64,000 nt of DNA from an uncultured bacterium (GTDB lineage Bacteria; Bacteroidota; Bacteroidia; Bacteroidales; Bacteroidaceae), in contig CAJMSE010000003.1 of the NCBI GenBank assembly GCA_905216025.1, positions 110,333-174,332 of the forward strand. Direction: 5' to 3'. Positions 53,700 to 61,860 of the stretch are shown piece after piece (positions within the stretch are counted from its first letter, which is position 1; each line of letters starts with the position of its first letter). A program made the translations under genes and the position numbers. Under the pieces are notes generated by a model. That model was not told where the DNA came from, searched no databases, and saw nothing but the letters and a program-made list of their open reading frames with translations.

Positions 53700-54521
53700 T
53701 CACCCCGGGTGATTGCCGGTTTTATCCGCCCGCAGAGCCCAGAAAGCGACGGCCGAGGCGGCGGCGACGTTGAGCGAATCGACACCGTGGGCCATGGGGA
53801 TGCGGACCACGTAGTCGGCATCGGCGATGACGTCGTGCGGCAGTCCGTCGCCCTCGGTGCCCATGACGATGGCAAGCCGCGGCTCGGCGGCAAGCTGCGG
53901 GTCACTGATGGATACGGAATCGTCGGTGAGGGCCATGGCTGCGGTGCGGAATCCAAGGGCATTGAGAGTATTGAGTGAGCCGTCGATCCATGTCCACGGC
54001 ACGAGGAAGACGGAGCCCATCGACACGCGGACGGCACGGCGGTTGAGCGGGTCGCACGAGTTGCGCGTCAGCAGCACGGCATCGATGCCGAGAGCCGCGG
54101 CCGAACGGAAGATGGCCCCGATGTTGGTCGTGTCGACAACGCCGTTTATTACTACGATGCGGCGTGCCCCGCGGCACACTTCCTCCACGCTGCGCGGCTG
54201 CGGACGGCGCATCGCACAGAGCACGCCGCGCGTCAGGACATAACCCGTCAGCTCGGCCAGCAGTTCGCGCCTGCCTGTGTATACGGGAATGTCGCCGCAG
54301 CGGACGATGATGTCGGCCGCGTCGCCGACGATGTGTTTCTGTTCGCAGAGCAGGGCCAGCGGCTCGTATCCGGCATCGAGCGCCACGCGTATCACCTTCG
54401 GGCTCTCGGCGATGAACAGTCCCTTGTCTGGCTCGAGACGGTTGCGCAGCTGTGCCTCGGTGAGCGTGCCGAAGATTTCGACGCCGGGATGCGACAGTGA
54501 TGTTATCTCTATTACAGGCAT
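53700..54521 (-). CDS. TrmH/SpoU-family RNA 2'-O-methyltransferase
   Basis: 273 residues. N-terminal substrate-binding part (RLEPDKGLFIAESPKVIRVAL) and a SPOUT knot domain with motif 1 N133 to R139 (NIGAIFRSA), motif 2 GTEGDGL (221-227) and motif 3 PMAHGVDSLNV (242-252). Methylates ribose in rRNA or tRNA using AdoMet; the target is not predictable. Follows the TPR gene by 45 bp. Confidence 0.92.
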   Translation of the reverse strand: MPVIEITSLSHPGVEIFGTLTEAQLRNRLEPDKGLFIAESPKVIRVALDAGYEPLALLCEQKHIVGDAADIIVRCGDIPVYTGRRELLAELTGYVLTRGVLCAMRRPQPRSVEEVCRGARRIVVINGVVDTTNIGAIFRSAAALGIDAVLLTRNSCDPLNRRAVRVSMGSVFLVPWTWIDGSLNTLNALGFRTAAMALTDDSVSISDPQLAAEPRLAIVMGTEGDGLPHDVIADADYVVRIPMAHGVDSLNVAAASAVAFWALRADKTGNHPG

Positions 54522-54566
54522 ATCTCTTATATACTTTTATATATCTGTTGGAAGTTGCGTCAGCCT

Positions 54567-55445
54567 TCAGAGCCCCAGCGGATTGATGTTGCTGTAGGCC
54601 TGGCGCACCTTGTGCTCGACGCCCTCGGCCGAATACTCGCCGCTGATGTCGGCAGCCTTTTCGGGCTCCAGCTCGAGTGCGGCCTGCATGTCTTCCTTTG
54701 CCCCGTCCATGTCGCCCTGCTCATAGCGCACGGCGCCGCGCTCGCGGAAGGCATCGGCCGAGAACGGATTTAGCTCCACCACCTTATTATATATGGCGAT
54801 GGCCTCGGCGGCATTGCCGCGACGGTGCTCTATGCGGGCCTTGAGCATGTGAACATCCTCGCTGTCGGGGGCGACGGCCAGCAGATGGGCCGCATCGGCA
54901 TCGGCTCCGTCGACGTCGCCCATGGCGAGCAGCGTGCGGCCGCGCAGCAGATACGCATCGGCATAGCTGTCGTTCAGGGCGATGGCCTTGGTGAGCATAG
55001 CCACGGCCACCACCGCGTTGCCCTGTCCGATGTATGCCTGGGCATAGAGATAGTGGGCTGCGGCACTGTCCTTGTCGGCAGCCAGCGCCTTCCCGCAGGC
55101 CTCGGCCATGGCGGCATAGTCTTCCTGCATATATTCGAGATGCGCCAGCTGGATGTGTATGGCGGCATTGTCCGGCTCGGCCCCGGCAAGCACATGCAAC
55201 TGCTCGCGGGCCTCGTCGAACGCTCCGGTGCGCATGAGCGCCTGCGCCAGGCAGTCGCGCACCTCGAGGTCGTCGCGTATTGCGAGCGCCTCGCGGCAGC
55301 ACTTCACGGCATACTCCGCCTGCCCCATCTTCGCCGCCCTCATGCCGTCGTACTTGAACATGTCAAACCTGCGGGTCTCGTCCGCCTTCTGTTTCTCTTC
55401 GGGAGTCTCCTCGCTGCCCCCGAACAAAGCCTTAAATATATTCAT
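54567..55445 (-). CDS. Tetratricopeptide-repeat protein
   Basis: 292 residues, about seven TPR units (such as AAKMGQAEYAVKCCREALAI, AAHYLYAQAYIGQGNAVVAVAML, AIAIYNKVVELNPFSADAF). No signal peptide; the head is charged (EETPEEKQKADETRRFDMF). A cytoplasmic protein-interaction scaffold of unknown partner. Co-directional with the RNA methyltransferase gene 45 bp downstream. Confidence 0.85.
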   Translation of the reverse strand: MNIFKALFGGSEETPEEKQKADETRRFDMFKYDGMRAAKMGQAEYAVKCCREALAIRDDLEVRDCLAQALMRTGAFDEAREQLHVLAGAEPDNAAIHIQLAHLEYMQEDYAAMAEACGKALAADKDSAAAHYLYAQAYIGQGNAVVAVAMLTKAIALNDSYADAYLLRGRTLLAMGDVDGADADAAHLLAVAPDSEDVHMLKARIEHRRGNAAEAIAIYNKVVELNPFSADAFRERGAVRYEQGDMDGAKEDMQAALELEPEKAADISGEYSAEGVEHKVRQAYSNINPLGL

Positions 55446-55473
55446 CGTGATACATTATTTTGTTTCTGATACG

Positions 55474-55481
55474 CAAAAATA
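55474..55481 (-). promoter_or_regulatory. Promoter -7 box of the TPR-methyltransferase unit
   Basis: Minus strand TATTTTTG, 29 bp upstream of the TPR gene. Confidence 0.55.
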
Positions 55482-55694
55482 CACAAATCTTGCGAGAATA
55501 CACACCATATACGCCGGCTTTATGAAAGATTCCCGCCTTTACGGCGAACGCCAGACCGTGCCACGGCCATGCCGTGCTATATAGCAGACCGGTGAAAAAC
55601 CAATGGTATTTTTCAAAAAAGCCATATCATCAGCAATATAATTGCACGCGCAGAAACTTCCACAGCCCGCATCTGCCGGACTCATCTGCCGGCT

Positions 55695-56897
55695 TTATCT
55701 CCCGTTCAGCCTCGGCAGGAGGAAGGCAACGAAGCCGAGCAGCGGCGTATATGCGCAGAAGGAATAGATGGCTTCGATGCCGTAGGTGTCGGCCAGCAGG
55801 CCGAGGATGGCGCTGGCGATGCCGGCAACACCGAAAGCGAAGCCGAAAAACAGGCCGGAGACGAGGCCGAGCTTGTTGGGAAGCAGCTCCTGGGCATAGA
55901 GAAGGATGGCAGGAAAGGCCGACGAGAGCATCAGTCCGGCGCCGAAACTGCACACGACGGTGGCCGCGAGACCGACATGAGGCATGAGCAGGCTGAACGG
56001 GGCACAGCCGAGGATGGACACCCAGATGACGAACTTGCGGCCGTAGCGGTCGCCGACAGGTCCGCCCGCCACCGTCCCGACGGCCATGGCCACGAGGAAG
56101 ACGAAGAGGAGAACCTGCGACGTCTGCACCGAGACGCCGAAGCGGTGGATGAGGTAGAACGTATAGTAGTTGGTCAGGCAGGCCATATAGATATACTTAG
56201 AGAATATCAGAAGCATGATGATGAATATCGTGAACACCGTGCGGCGCACAGTCAGCGGACGCTTCACGCGCTGTCGCATGGCAGCGGGCACGGCCTTCAC
56301 CCGCCGCAGATAGGCGCCATACCACCGGCAGATGGGCACCATGGCCATGAAGGCGAGCACGGAGACGACGACAAACCACGCCACATTGCCGCGGCCGTAA
56401 GGCGCGACGACGAGCGCGACGAGCAACGGGCCGACGGACGTGCCGAAATTTCCGCCAACCTGAAATAGCGACTGCGCCAGTCCGCGGCGCCCGCCGCTGG
56501 CTAATGACGTGATGCGCGACGCCTCGGGATGGAGCACCGACGACCCAATGCCGACAAAGGCAACGGACACGAGCACCATCCACAGGCTGACGGCCTGCGA
56601 CAGCATGACGAGCCCGGCGGTGGAGAAGCACATGCCGAAAGGCAGGCTCCACGACAGCGGCCGGCGGTCGAAGACAAGCCCGACGACGGGCTGGAATACC
56701 GACGAGGCGAGCTGATAGACCAGCGTGATGAGGCCAATCTCGGAGAACGTCAGGGCGAGGTCGTCCTTCAATATCGGATAGACGGCGCTCACCACCGACT
56801 GCAACAGGTCATTGAAACAATGTGAGAGTCCGAGGGCGATGAGCACGGGAAACGCAATCTTCGCCGTGTCTGTCTGCCCGTTATTTTCCTTTGCCAT
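55695..56897 (-). CDS. MFS exporter, fosmidomycin-resistance (Fsr) type
   Basis: 400 residues, twelve predicted membrane helices. The N-terminus LGLSHCFNDLLQSVVSAVYPILKDD matches Fsr proteins; the loop 2-3 signature is GLVFDRRPL and the central GSSVLHPEASR motif is also typical. Fsr-type carriers export fosmidomycin and related compounds by proton antiport, but the natural substrate here is unknown. It has its own promoter and a 249-bp gap (no feature seen) downstream to the TPR gene. Confidence 0.85.
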   Translation of the reverse strand: MAKENNGQTDTAKIAFPVLIALGLSHCFNDLLQSVVSAVYPILKDDLALTFSEIGLITLVYQLASSVFQPVVGLVFDRRPLSWSLPFGMCFSTAGLVMLSQAVSLWMVLVSVAFVGIGSSVLHPEASRITSLASGGRRGLAQSLFQVGGNFGTSVGPLLVALVVAPYGRGNVAWFVVVSVLAFMAMVPICRWYGAYLRRVKAVPAAMRQRVKRPLTVRRTVFTIFIIMLLIFSKYIYMACLTNYYTFYLIHRFGVSVQTSQVLLFVFLVAMAVGTVAGGPVGDRYGRKFVIWVSILGCAPFSLLMPHVGLAATVVCSFGAGLMLSSAFPAILLYAQELLPNKLGLVSGLFFGFAFGVAGIASAILGLLADTYGIEAIYSFCAYTPLLGFVAFLLPRLNGR

Positions 56898-56923
56898 AAT
56901 ATCTGATTATCTGCTTTGGGGTG

Positions 56924-56931
56924 CAAAGGTA
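56924..56931 (-). promoter_or_regulatory. Promoter -7 box of the Fsr-like gene
   Basis: Minus strand TACCTTTG, 27 bp upstream of the start codon. Confidence 0.65.
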
Positions 56932-57051
56932 GCCATTATTTCCCATTAGAATGAAAAAAACGTCCTGATCCTGTAATATTTCCACCGCTGGCGCGTCTAT
57001 AAAGATAGAAGACGACAAAACGACAATGAACAACTTAAAACGTACAAGACT

Positions 57052-57456
57052 ATGGAATGGATTATGATTCCCGTAAACGTGCTGATTGTTTTCGGCACTA
57101 TCTACAAACTGTTTGAACTGTTCGTGCGCAAGGACGAGCGGAAGATGATTATCGACAAGATTGAGGATATCAAGGGGGTAGACCTCTCCGGCACCAACCT
57201 CAACATGGGAAGCGGACGGGGCAACAGGTTCCTGCCGCTCCGCATGGGCTTGCTTGCGCTCGGCGTGGGACTCGGATGCGGAGCTTCCATCGTTTCCTTC
57301 ATGGTTGCCTTTCCGAGGATAGACACCGGAATAGCCCCACACTACGTAAGGGAGATGCTGAGCGGAGCGTGCATCTGCTTCTTCGGCGGACTGGCCCTCG
57401 TCATCTCATATATCATCGAACATAATGCACGACGCAAGGAGAACGGCAACGACTGA
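57052..57456 (+). CDS. DUF6249-type membrane protein
   Basis: 134 residues: an N-terminal helix (IMIPVNVLIVFGTIYKLFELF), a charged cytoplasmic loop (KDERKMIIDKIEDIKG), and two C-terminal helices (MGLLALGVGLGCGASIVSFMV and MLSGACICFFGGLALVISYII). Proteins of this type (DUF6249) commonly accompany ECF sigma genes in Bacteroidetes. The sigma gene follows after 46 bp, so a role in the same signalling unit is likely. Confidence 0.7.
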   Translation: MEWIMIPVNVLIVFGTIYKLFELFVRKDERKMIIDKIEDIKGVDLSGTNLNMGSGRGNRFLPLRMGLLALGVGLGCGASIVSFMVAFPRIDTGIAPHYVREMLSGACICFFGGLALVISYIIEHNARRKENGND

Positions 57457-57502
57457 CACCGGACAAGGCTCAAACGGCTGACGGCAAACAGCAAAAAGCG
57501 TG

Positions 57503-58042
57503 ATGGACAAGGACGAAAGCATACTGATAAGACGCATCCTCGACGGGCACGATGAAGACTACAGCTACTTCATCGAGCGCTACGCCGGCAGCGTGACGGC
57601 TCTCGTGGCGCGGCTCGTGACGAGCCACGAAGACGCGGAAGAGCTGGTACAGGATGCTTTCGTCAACGGTTTCAGACATCTCGACAGCTTTCTCGGCAAC
57701 GCCTCATTCCACACATGGATAAGCCGGATAGCCTACCGGTGTGCGCTGAGCCATCTGCGCCGCAAGCGGATAAGATATGTAGAGATTGACGAGCGCATGC
57801 CCGTGGCAGACGCCGATGTGGACGAAGCAATGGCCGACAACAGCCGCACGGAGCAGCTCAGGCGGGCCATAGGCATGCTGAAACCCGACGAGAAGACGCT
57901 CATCACGCTATACTACTACGACGAACGCCCGATAAAGGACATCGCATACATCACCGGCACTGAGCCGGGCTCTGTGGCAACCAGGCTGCACAGGATAAGA
58001 AAGAAGCTATACCTTATTATAAATAAAGACAATGAAAGATAG
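57503..58042 (+). CDS. ECF-type RNA polymerase sigma factor
   Basis: 179 residues from the ATG at 57503. Region 2 (SHEDAEELVQDAFVNGFRHLDSF) and region 4 (LKPDEKTLITLYYYDERPIKDIAYITGTEPGSVATRLHRIRKKL, described in parts) are clear. It overlaps the start of the next gene by 11 bp. Unlike the sigma factor at 15068 it is not next to barrel genes. Confidence 0.9.
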   Translation: MDKDESILIRRILDGHDEDYSYFIERYAGSVTALVARLVTSHEDAEELVQDAFVNGFRHLDSFLGNASFHTWISRIAYRCALSHLRRKRIRYVEIDERMPVADADVDEAMADNSRTEQLRRAIGMLKPDEKTLITLYYYDERPIKDIAYITGTEPGSVATRLHRIRKKLYLIINKDNER

Positions 58043-58391
58043 CAACAGCAAGGACACCGCCCTAAGACAGGCCATAGCCGGCGCACAGGAAGATATACGG
58101 ATAAAGTTGCCTTCAAACTTCGCCTTCACCACGATGCGGCGCATCGAGGCTGAACGCAAACGCTCGGCCCGCCGGCAACGCATCGTCGCAACGTTATCGC
58201 TCGCTATGGTGTGCGCCGCCGGCATCGGCACTGTCGTATGGTTATGTGCCGACAGTTTCATCACCTTGTTACAACACCACGCGGATGAAAGACAGGCTGC
58301 CCTGTCTACAGCCGTCACCACTACGGTGTGCCTGACATTCTTCTCCGTGCTCAACGCAATACTGCGCAAGATATTTTTTAATGAAGAGTGA
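58032..58391 (+). CDS. Two-helix membrane protein, probable anti-sigma partner
   Basis: 119 residues overlapping the sigma gene by 11 bp. A basic cytoplasmic head (FTTMRRIEAERKRSARRQRI) precedes two transmembrane helices (about 52-73 and 92-112). Anti-sigma function is inferred from coupling with the sigma gene. Its final residues (FFNEE) are encoded by the start of the GAAGAATGAAGA repeat tract, so the repeat has probably replaced the original C-terminus or stop. Confidence 0.6.
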   Translation: MKDSNSKDTALRQAIAGAQEDIRIKLPSNFAFTTMRRIEAERKRSARRQRIVATLSLAMVCAAGIGTVVWLCADSFITLLQHHADERQAALSTAVTTTVCLTFFSVLNAILRKIFFNEE

Positions 58392-58420
58392 AGAGTATTT
58401 AAATGAAGAATGAAGAGTAT

Positions 58421-58546
58421 TTAAATGAAGAATGAAGAGTGAAGAATGAAGAATTTGCTACCGCGATGACTAAAGTCGTCCAATTGGAAGAGACGTTTCA
58501 CCGCGGCAGCAAATTCTTCATTCTTCACTCTTCATTCTTCATTTAA
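58421..58546. repeat. MITE-like inverted repeat before the second C1 peptidase
   Basis: 45-bp inverted ends (58421-58465 and 58502-58546) with one mismatch, TTAAATGAAGAATGAAGAG outward and TTTGCTACCGCG inward. Two partial tandem copies of the left end lie at 58380-58420. It lies between convergent genes and could act as a terminator. Confidence 0.85.
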
Positions 58547-58549
58547 GAA

Positions 58550-59953
58550 CTATTCGTCCGGCAGGAACAGCGGATCCTCCGGCATCACCATCACCGGCTT
58601 CTGCTCGTTCATCTTCAGGATGTTCTCCGGCACGTATTTCTTGTCTACTACTAAGCGGAACATGTATTCGCGAATCCAGCGGTCGGTCATTATCATGCAG
58701 CCCTGCTGGCCCCACGAGGCGCCCCAGCTGTTCTCCACCTTCCATTTCGTGGCCTTGCCGTCGGCATCGAGGTCAACAGCCGTCAGCGTCATGGCATGTG
58801 TCGAACCGCTGTCGTATGTGCTGATGCGCTCAGCCTTATCCATGCCGAACGTCGTGCCGAAGAGCAGTCCGTAGTCGAAGTTCTCCGTATCGCCGTAGCC
58901 GCGCTTGCGGTCGAGCATCTTGCCGACGTCGTACGACGTGTAGAGCTTGCGGCCGTCCTTCAGCGACGCTATGGCCATCTTCTCTATGTCGTCCATCGGC
59001 AGGTTGATGTATTTCCAGTTGTGTCCGTCGTATGTGTGGCGGTTGTATTCCACCTCGTATGTCTTGTAGTACTCGCGGCGCGGGTCGTTCATGGCCATGA
59101 TGAACGTGCCGTTGAGCGGTCCGCCCACCACTTCCTTATAGAACGTCAGCGGCGTATATTTCTTTGCCTCGCCCACGGCGCGGCCATTCTTGTTCTTGAA
59201 TGCGTATGTGAACTCCGTCGGGGGCTCGCCTATCGTCAGCGCGAGCATGCGGTATACCGTCGAGAGCATCTTCGTCTTCTCGGCGTTGATGGCCGTCTGC
59301 TTCTTGCCATCGGCCACCATCTTGCGCAGCTGCAGGCCGTATTCGCGCAGCTTCGACGATATCAGCCGGCTCATGCGCGCTGTATTGTCGCTCGAGAATG
59401 TCTCCGGCATCACCGATTTCGGCACGAGACCGTATTTCTCGGCAAGGTCGGCCACACCGCAGAACGTGCCTCCGTCGTTCAGCGGATTCTTGAAGAAGAA
59501 CTGCACGCGGATGTCGTCTATCGGCTTCTTGCCCGTGTCTACGATGCCCTGCAGGAAGAGGTTGGCCTTCTCAAGCTGGTCCCAGAAGAAGAGGTAGCTC
59601 TGCGAGAAGTCTACGGTGAGCGAGTCTGTGCGCTTGGCGAAGTCGGCGCGGAGCACGTTCATGCCGCTGAACATCCAGCAACGGCCCGAGCTCTGCTGGT
59701 CGGTGATGCTCTGCGACGGCGTCTCTACGCTGAAGTAGGTGTCAAGTTCGCCTGCATTGGCATGGTTCTTGGCCAGGTTGTCAATCGAGTTCGACGCTAT
59801 GGCGTTGGCCAATGCACGGTCTGCCGGTGTCATCTGCTGCGACTTGCGTATCTCGCCCATCATCTGCTGCGAGATTCCCCCGCCCGCCGTCTGGGCCGCT
59901 GCGGCCGCACTGAATGCAAGGGCAAAGGATAAGAATAGGTTTTTCTTGTTCAT
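58550..59953 (-). CDS. Secreted C1 cysteine peptidase (bleomycin hydrolase/PepC-like), long form
   Basis: 467 residues from the ATG at 59953, which gives a signal peptide (MNKKNLFLSFALAFSAAAAAQ); the earlier ATG would add 24 polar residues. Triad C92 (SSGRCWMFSG), H386 (GSTHAMTLTAV) and N408 (VENSWGASWG). This is closer to full-length PepC/bleomycin hydrolase than the 400-residue paralogue at 39839. As an exported form it should trim peptides in the periplasm. The NUDIX gene lies 72 bp upstream on the same strand. Confidence 0.92.
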   Translation of the reverse strand: MNKKNLFLSFALAFSAAAAAQTAGGGISQQMMGEIRKSQQMTPADRALANAIASNSIDNLAKNHANAGELDTYFSVETPSQSITDQQSSGRCWMFSGMNVLRADFAKRTDSLTVDFSQSYLFFWDQLEKANLFLQGIVDTGKKPIDDIRVQFFFKNPLNDGGTFCGVADLAEKYGLVPKSVMPETFSSDNTARMSRLISSKLREYGLQLRKMVADGKKQTAINAEKTKMLSTVYRMLALTIGEPPTEFTYAFKNKNGRAVGEAKKYTPLTFYKEVVGGPLNGTFIMAMNDPRREYYKTYEVEYNRHTYDGHNWKYINLPMDDIEKMAIASLKDGRKLYTSYDVGKMLDRKRGYGDTENFDYGLLFGTTFGMDKAERISTYDSGSTHAMTLTAVDLDADGKATKWKVENSWGASWGQQGCMIMTDRWIREYMFRLVVDKKYVPENILKMNEQKPVMVMPEDPLFLPDE

Positions 59954-60025
59954 ATCGTTGTCTTTTTTATCGTTATTATCCGTAATTAAAATATCATTGT
60001 CGTTCGCAATCATAATAATGCGCAA

Positions 60026-60592
60026 TCATCCGGCCGATTCTCCGAAATATCTCCACAGCGGAGCTGCCATCAGTGCCTGCACAATCTCGCCGCGGCGGAG
60101 CATCTCCTTCACCTCGTCGCGGCTGAAGAGACACACCTCTATGTCTTCCGTATCGTCGAGATGCTGTCCGGAAGTCTTCGCTACGCCTGTCGCCAGATAG
60201 CAGTGGGTGATGTTCGTGCACGTGCTTGCGTTGGGCGAAAGTGTCATCAGCTCGCGCCATTCGCCTCCGGAGTATCCCGTCTCCTCGAGCAGTTCGCGGC
60301 GCGCGGCCTCCATCGGGTCCTCGCCCTCCTCCATCACTCCAGCCACAATCTCGAAGCACGTGCGGCCTATGCCGTGACGGTACTGCCTTACAAAGACCAT
60401 CCGTCCGTCGTCCGTGACGGCTATGACGTTTATCCAATCGGGGTATTCCAGCACATAATACTCATCGTTGACCGCTCCCGTGGGCAGTTCGACAGTGTCG
60501 CGGCGCGCCGTGAGCCACGGGCGGCGTATGAGATACTCGCTCCTGAGCGTCTTCCAGTCCATGCTCCGTCCGCCGGTTTTCTCTTTCTCCAT
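60026..60592 (-). CDS. NUDIX hydrolase (ADP-ribose pyrophosphatase type)
   Basis: 188 residues. The NUDIX box is complete at residues 85-107 (GVMEEGEDPMEAARRELLEETGY); VFVRQYRHGIGRTCFEIVAG ahead of it is typical of ADP-sugar pyrophosphatases. Hydrolyses a nucleoside diphosphate linked to another moiety; ADP-ribose is the best guess. Upstream of the C1 peptidase gene on the same strand. Confidence 0.88.
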   Translation of the reverse strand: MEKEKTGGRSMDWKTLRSEYLIRRPWLTARRDTVELPTGAVNDEYYVLEYPDWINVIAVTDDGRMVFVRQYRHGIGRTCFEIVAGVMEEGEDPMEAARRELLEETGYSGGEWRELMTLSPNASTCTNITHCYLATGVAKTSGQHLDDTEDIEVCLFSRDEVKEMLRRGEIVQALMAAPLWRYFGESAG

Positions 60593-60627
60593 GCTATATA
60601 ATTAAGATATGTTCGCGTATGATTATA

Positions 60628-60635
60628 CAAAATTA
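60628..60635 (-). promoter_or_regulatory. Promoter -7 box of the NUDIX gene
   Basis: Minus strand TAATTTTG, 36 bp upstream of the start codon. Confidence 0.5.
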
Positions 60636-60738
60636 CGCAAATAATCCTAAAACCGGCGATGTTTTTTCCGATTTTTGCCCAATTTTCATCTATATGTCAA
60701 GAGAATGCTATCCGAATGTCACTTTTTTTGCAAAATCT

Positions 60739-60769
60739 TTTGCGTTGTCAACTCTTTTCAATACCTTTG
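60739..60769 (+). promoter_or_regulatory. Promoter of the small porin gene
   Basis: TTTG (60739-60742), 19-bp spacer, TACCTTTG (60762-60769): full Bacteroidetes consensus. Confidence 0.8.
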
Positions 60770-60813
60770 CCATCGATTATAAACTCAATTATTAATCAAA
60801 AAGGGAAAAAATT

Positions 60814-61362
60814 ATGAAAAAGTTATTTTTGATGGCAGCATTCGTTGTTGCTTCTGTTGCAGCAAGTGCACAGGTTTACGTTGGTGGTGGAATCGGTTTC
60901 CAGTCTTCAAAGGCTGATACTGACGGTGCAAAGGCCGCAACTTCATTCAGCATTACTCCGGAAATCGGATATCATCTTGATGATAACTGGGCTGTAGGTA
61001 TCGGCCTTGGATACAGCCACGCTAAGAGCTCAAGCGAAGTAAAGACAGACGCTTTCACTATCGAGCCCTATGCACGTTACACCTTCGCAAAGTGGAACAA
61101 CGTAGGTCTGTTCGTTGATGGCGTAGTTGGATACACCAACAAAACTGTTAAGGAGGATGGTGAGGATGATGTAAAGACCAACACTTTCAACATCGGTCTT
61201 CGTCCGGGACTTTCTATCTCGCTCAACGACAAGCTGAACTTCGTCACCACAGTTGGCTTCTTAGGATATAAGAACACCGATTACGATGCCTACAAGGTTA
61301 ACTCTTACGGCTTCGACTTCGACCTCAGCAATATCAACTTCGCTCTCTACTACAACTTCTAA
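60814..61362 (+). CDS. Small outer-membrane beta-barrel (porin-family) protein
   Basis: 182 residues with signal peptide (MKKLFLMAAFVVASVAASAQ). The rest is an eight-stranded OmpX/OmpW-like barrel: YVGGGIGFQSSKAD, SFSITPEIGYHLDDNWAVGIGLGY, IEPYARYTFAKWNNVGLFVDGVVGY, ending FALYYNF with terminal Phe as recognised by the BAM complex. The codon use (AAG, GTT, GGT) and strong promoter suggest high expression. Function beyond a barrel is unknown. Confidence 0.88.
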   Translation: MKKLFLMAAFVVASVAASAQVYVGGGIGFQSSKADTDGAKAATSFSITPEIGYHLDDNWAVGIGLGYSHAKSSSEVKTDAFTIEPYARYTFAKWNNVGLFVDGVVGYTNKTVKEDGEDDVKTNTFNIGLRPGLSISLNDKLNFVTTVGFLGYKNTDYDAYKVNSYGFDFDLSNINFALYYNF

Positions 61363-61419
61363 TCATATCAGAAGAACGGTAGATTGACCGCAAGTAAGAA
61401 GTAATCACTTACAAATACG

Positions 61420-61451
61420 GCGTCCGGACATCATCGTCCGGGCGCTTTTTT
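61420..61451 (+). terminator. Rho-independent terminator of the small porin gene
   Basis: GCGTCCGGAC pairs with GTCCGGGCGC (one wobble), followed by T6. Confidence 0.9.
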
Positions 61452-61547
61452 ATTGCATTTACACACTGCACCTCTTGCTTTTCTTCGCCTATACACATGA
61501 AAGAGGATTATCAATAAAATGACCCAAAGTCATCCGCCGCATTTTTG

Positions 61548-61714
61548 ACAGGTGGCAAAAACACTTTGCACAGCGCTCAAAAACCTTTTTGACAGCTCTC
61601 AAAAACGCATTTGACAGCAGTCATCCAACATCAAAGGGCTACATTTCATGCGTTCATAACGGCTCCGCGACACCGTCAGAACGGCCTCCCCGCACCATCA
61701 CAAGCATCCCGTCA
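61548..61714 (+). repeat. 167-bp element built of 22-bp units, copy 3
   Basis: A units at 61548, 61570, 61592; linker 61614-61635; 13-bp AGGGCTACATTTC at 61636-61648; B units at 61649, 61671, 61693 (core ACACCGTCAGAACGGCCTCC). A weaker extra unit may precede at 61526. Ends 88 bp before the downstream promoter box. Confidence 0.8.
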
Positions 61715-61802
61715 TACGGAGCAACGGCACGGATGCGACACGGAAGAAACGCAATGTAAAAATTATCACAGCAAGAAAATTGGCTAATTGAAAGATAATA
61801 TC

Positions 61803-61810
61803 TATATTTG
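61803..61810 (+). promoter_or_regulatory. Promoter -7 box of the PD-(D/E)XK gene
   Basis: TATATTTG, 50 bp before the ATG. Confidence 0.6.
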
Positions 61811-61860
61811 CAAAAGGAAACACCGGCGGCAACGATGCCGGAATAAAACAGAACCGCAAT

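Larger units (their letters stand above)
61363..61860. other. Intergenic region between porin and PD-(D/E)XK gene
   Basis: Holds a terminator (61420-61451), the third copy of the 167-bp element (61548-61714) and a promoter box (61803-61810). No gene seen. Confidence 0.7.
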
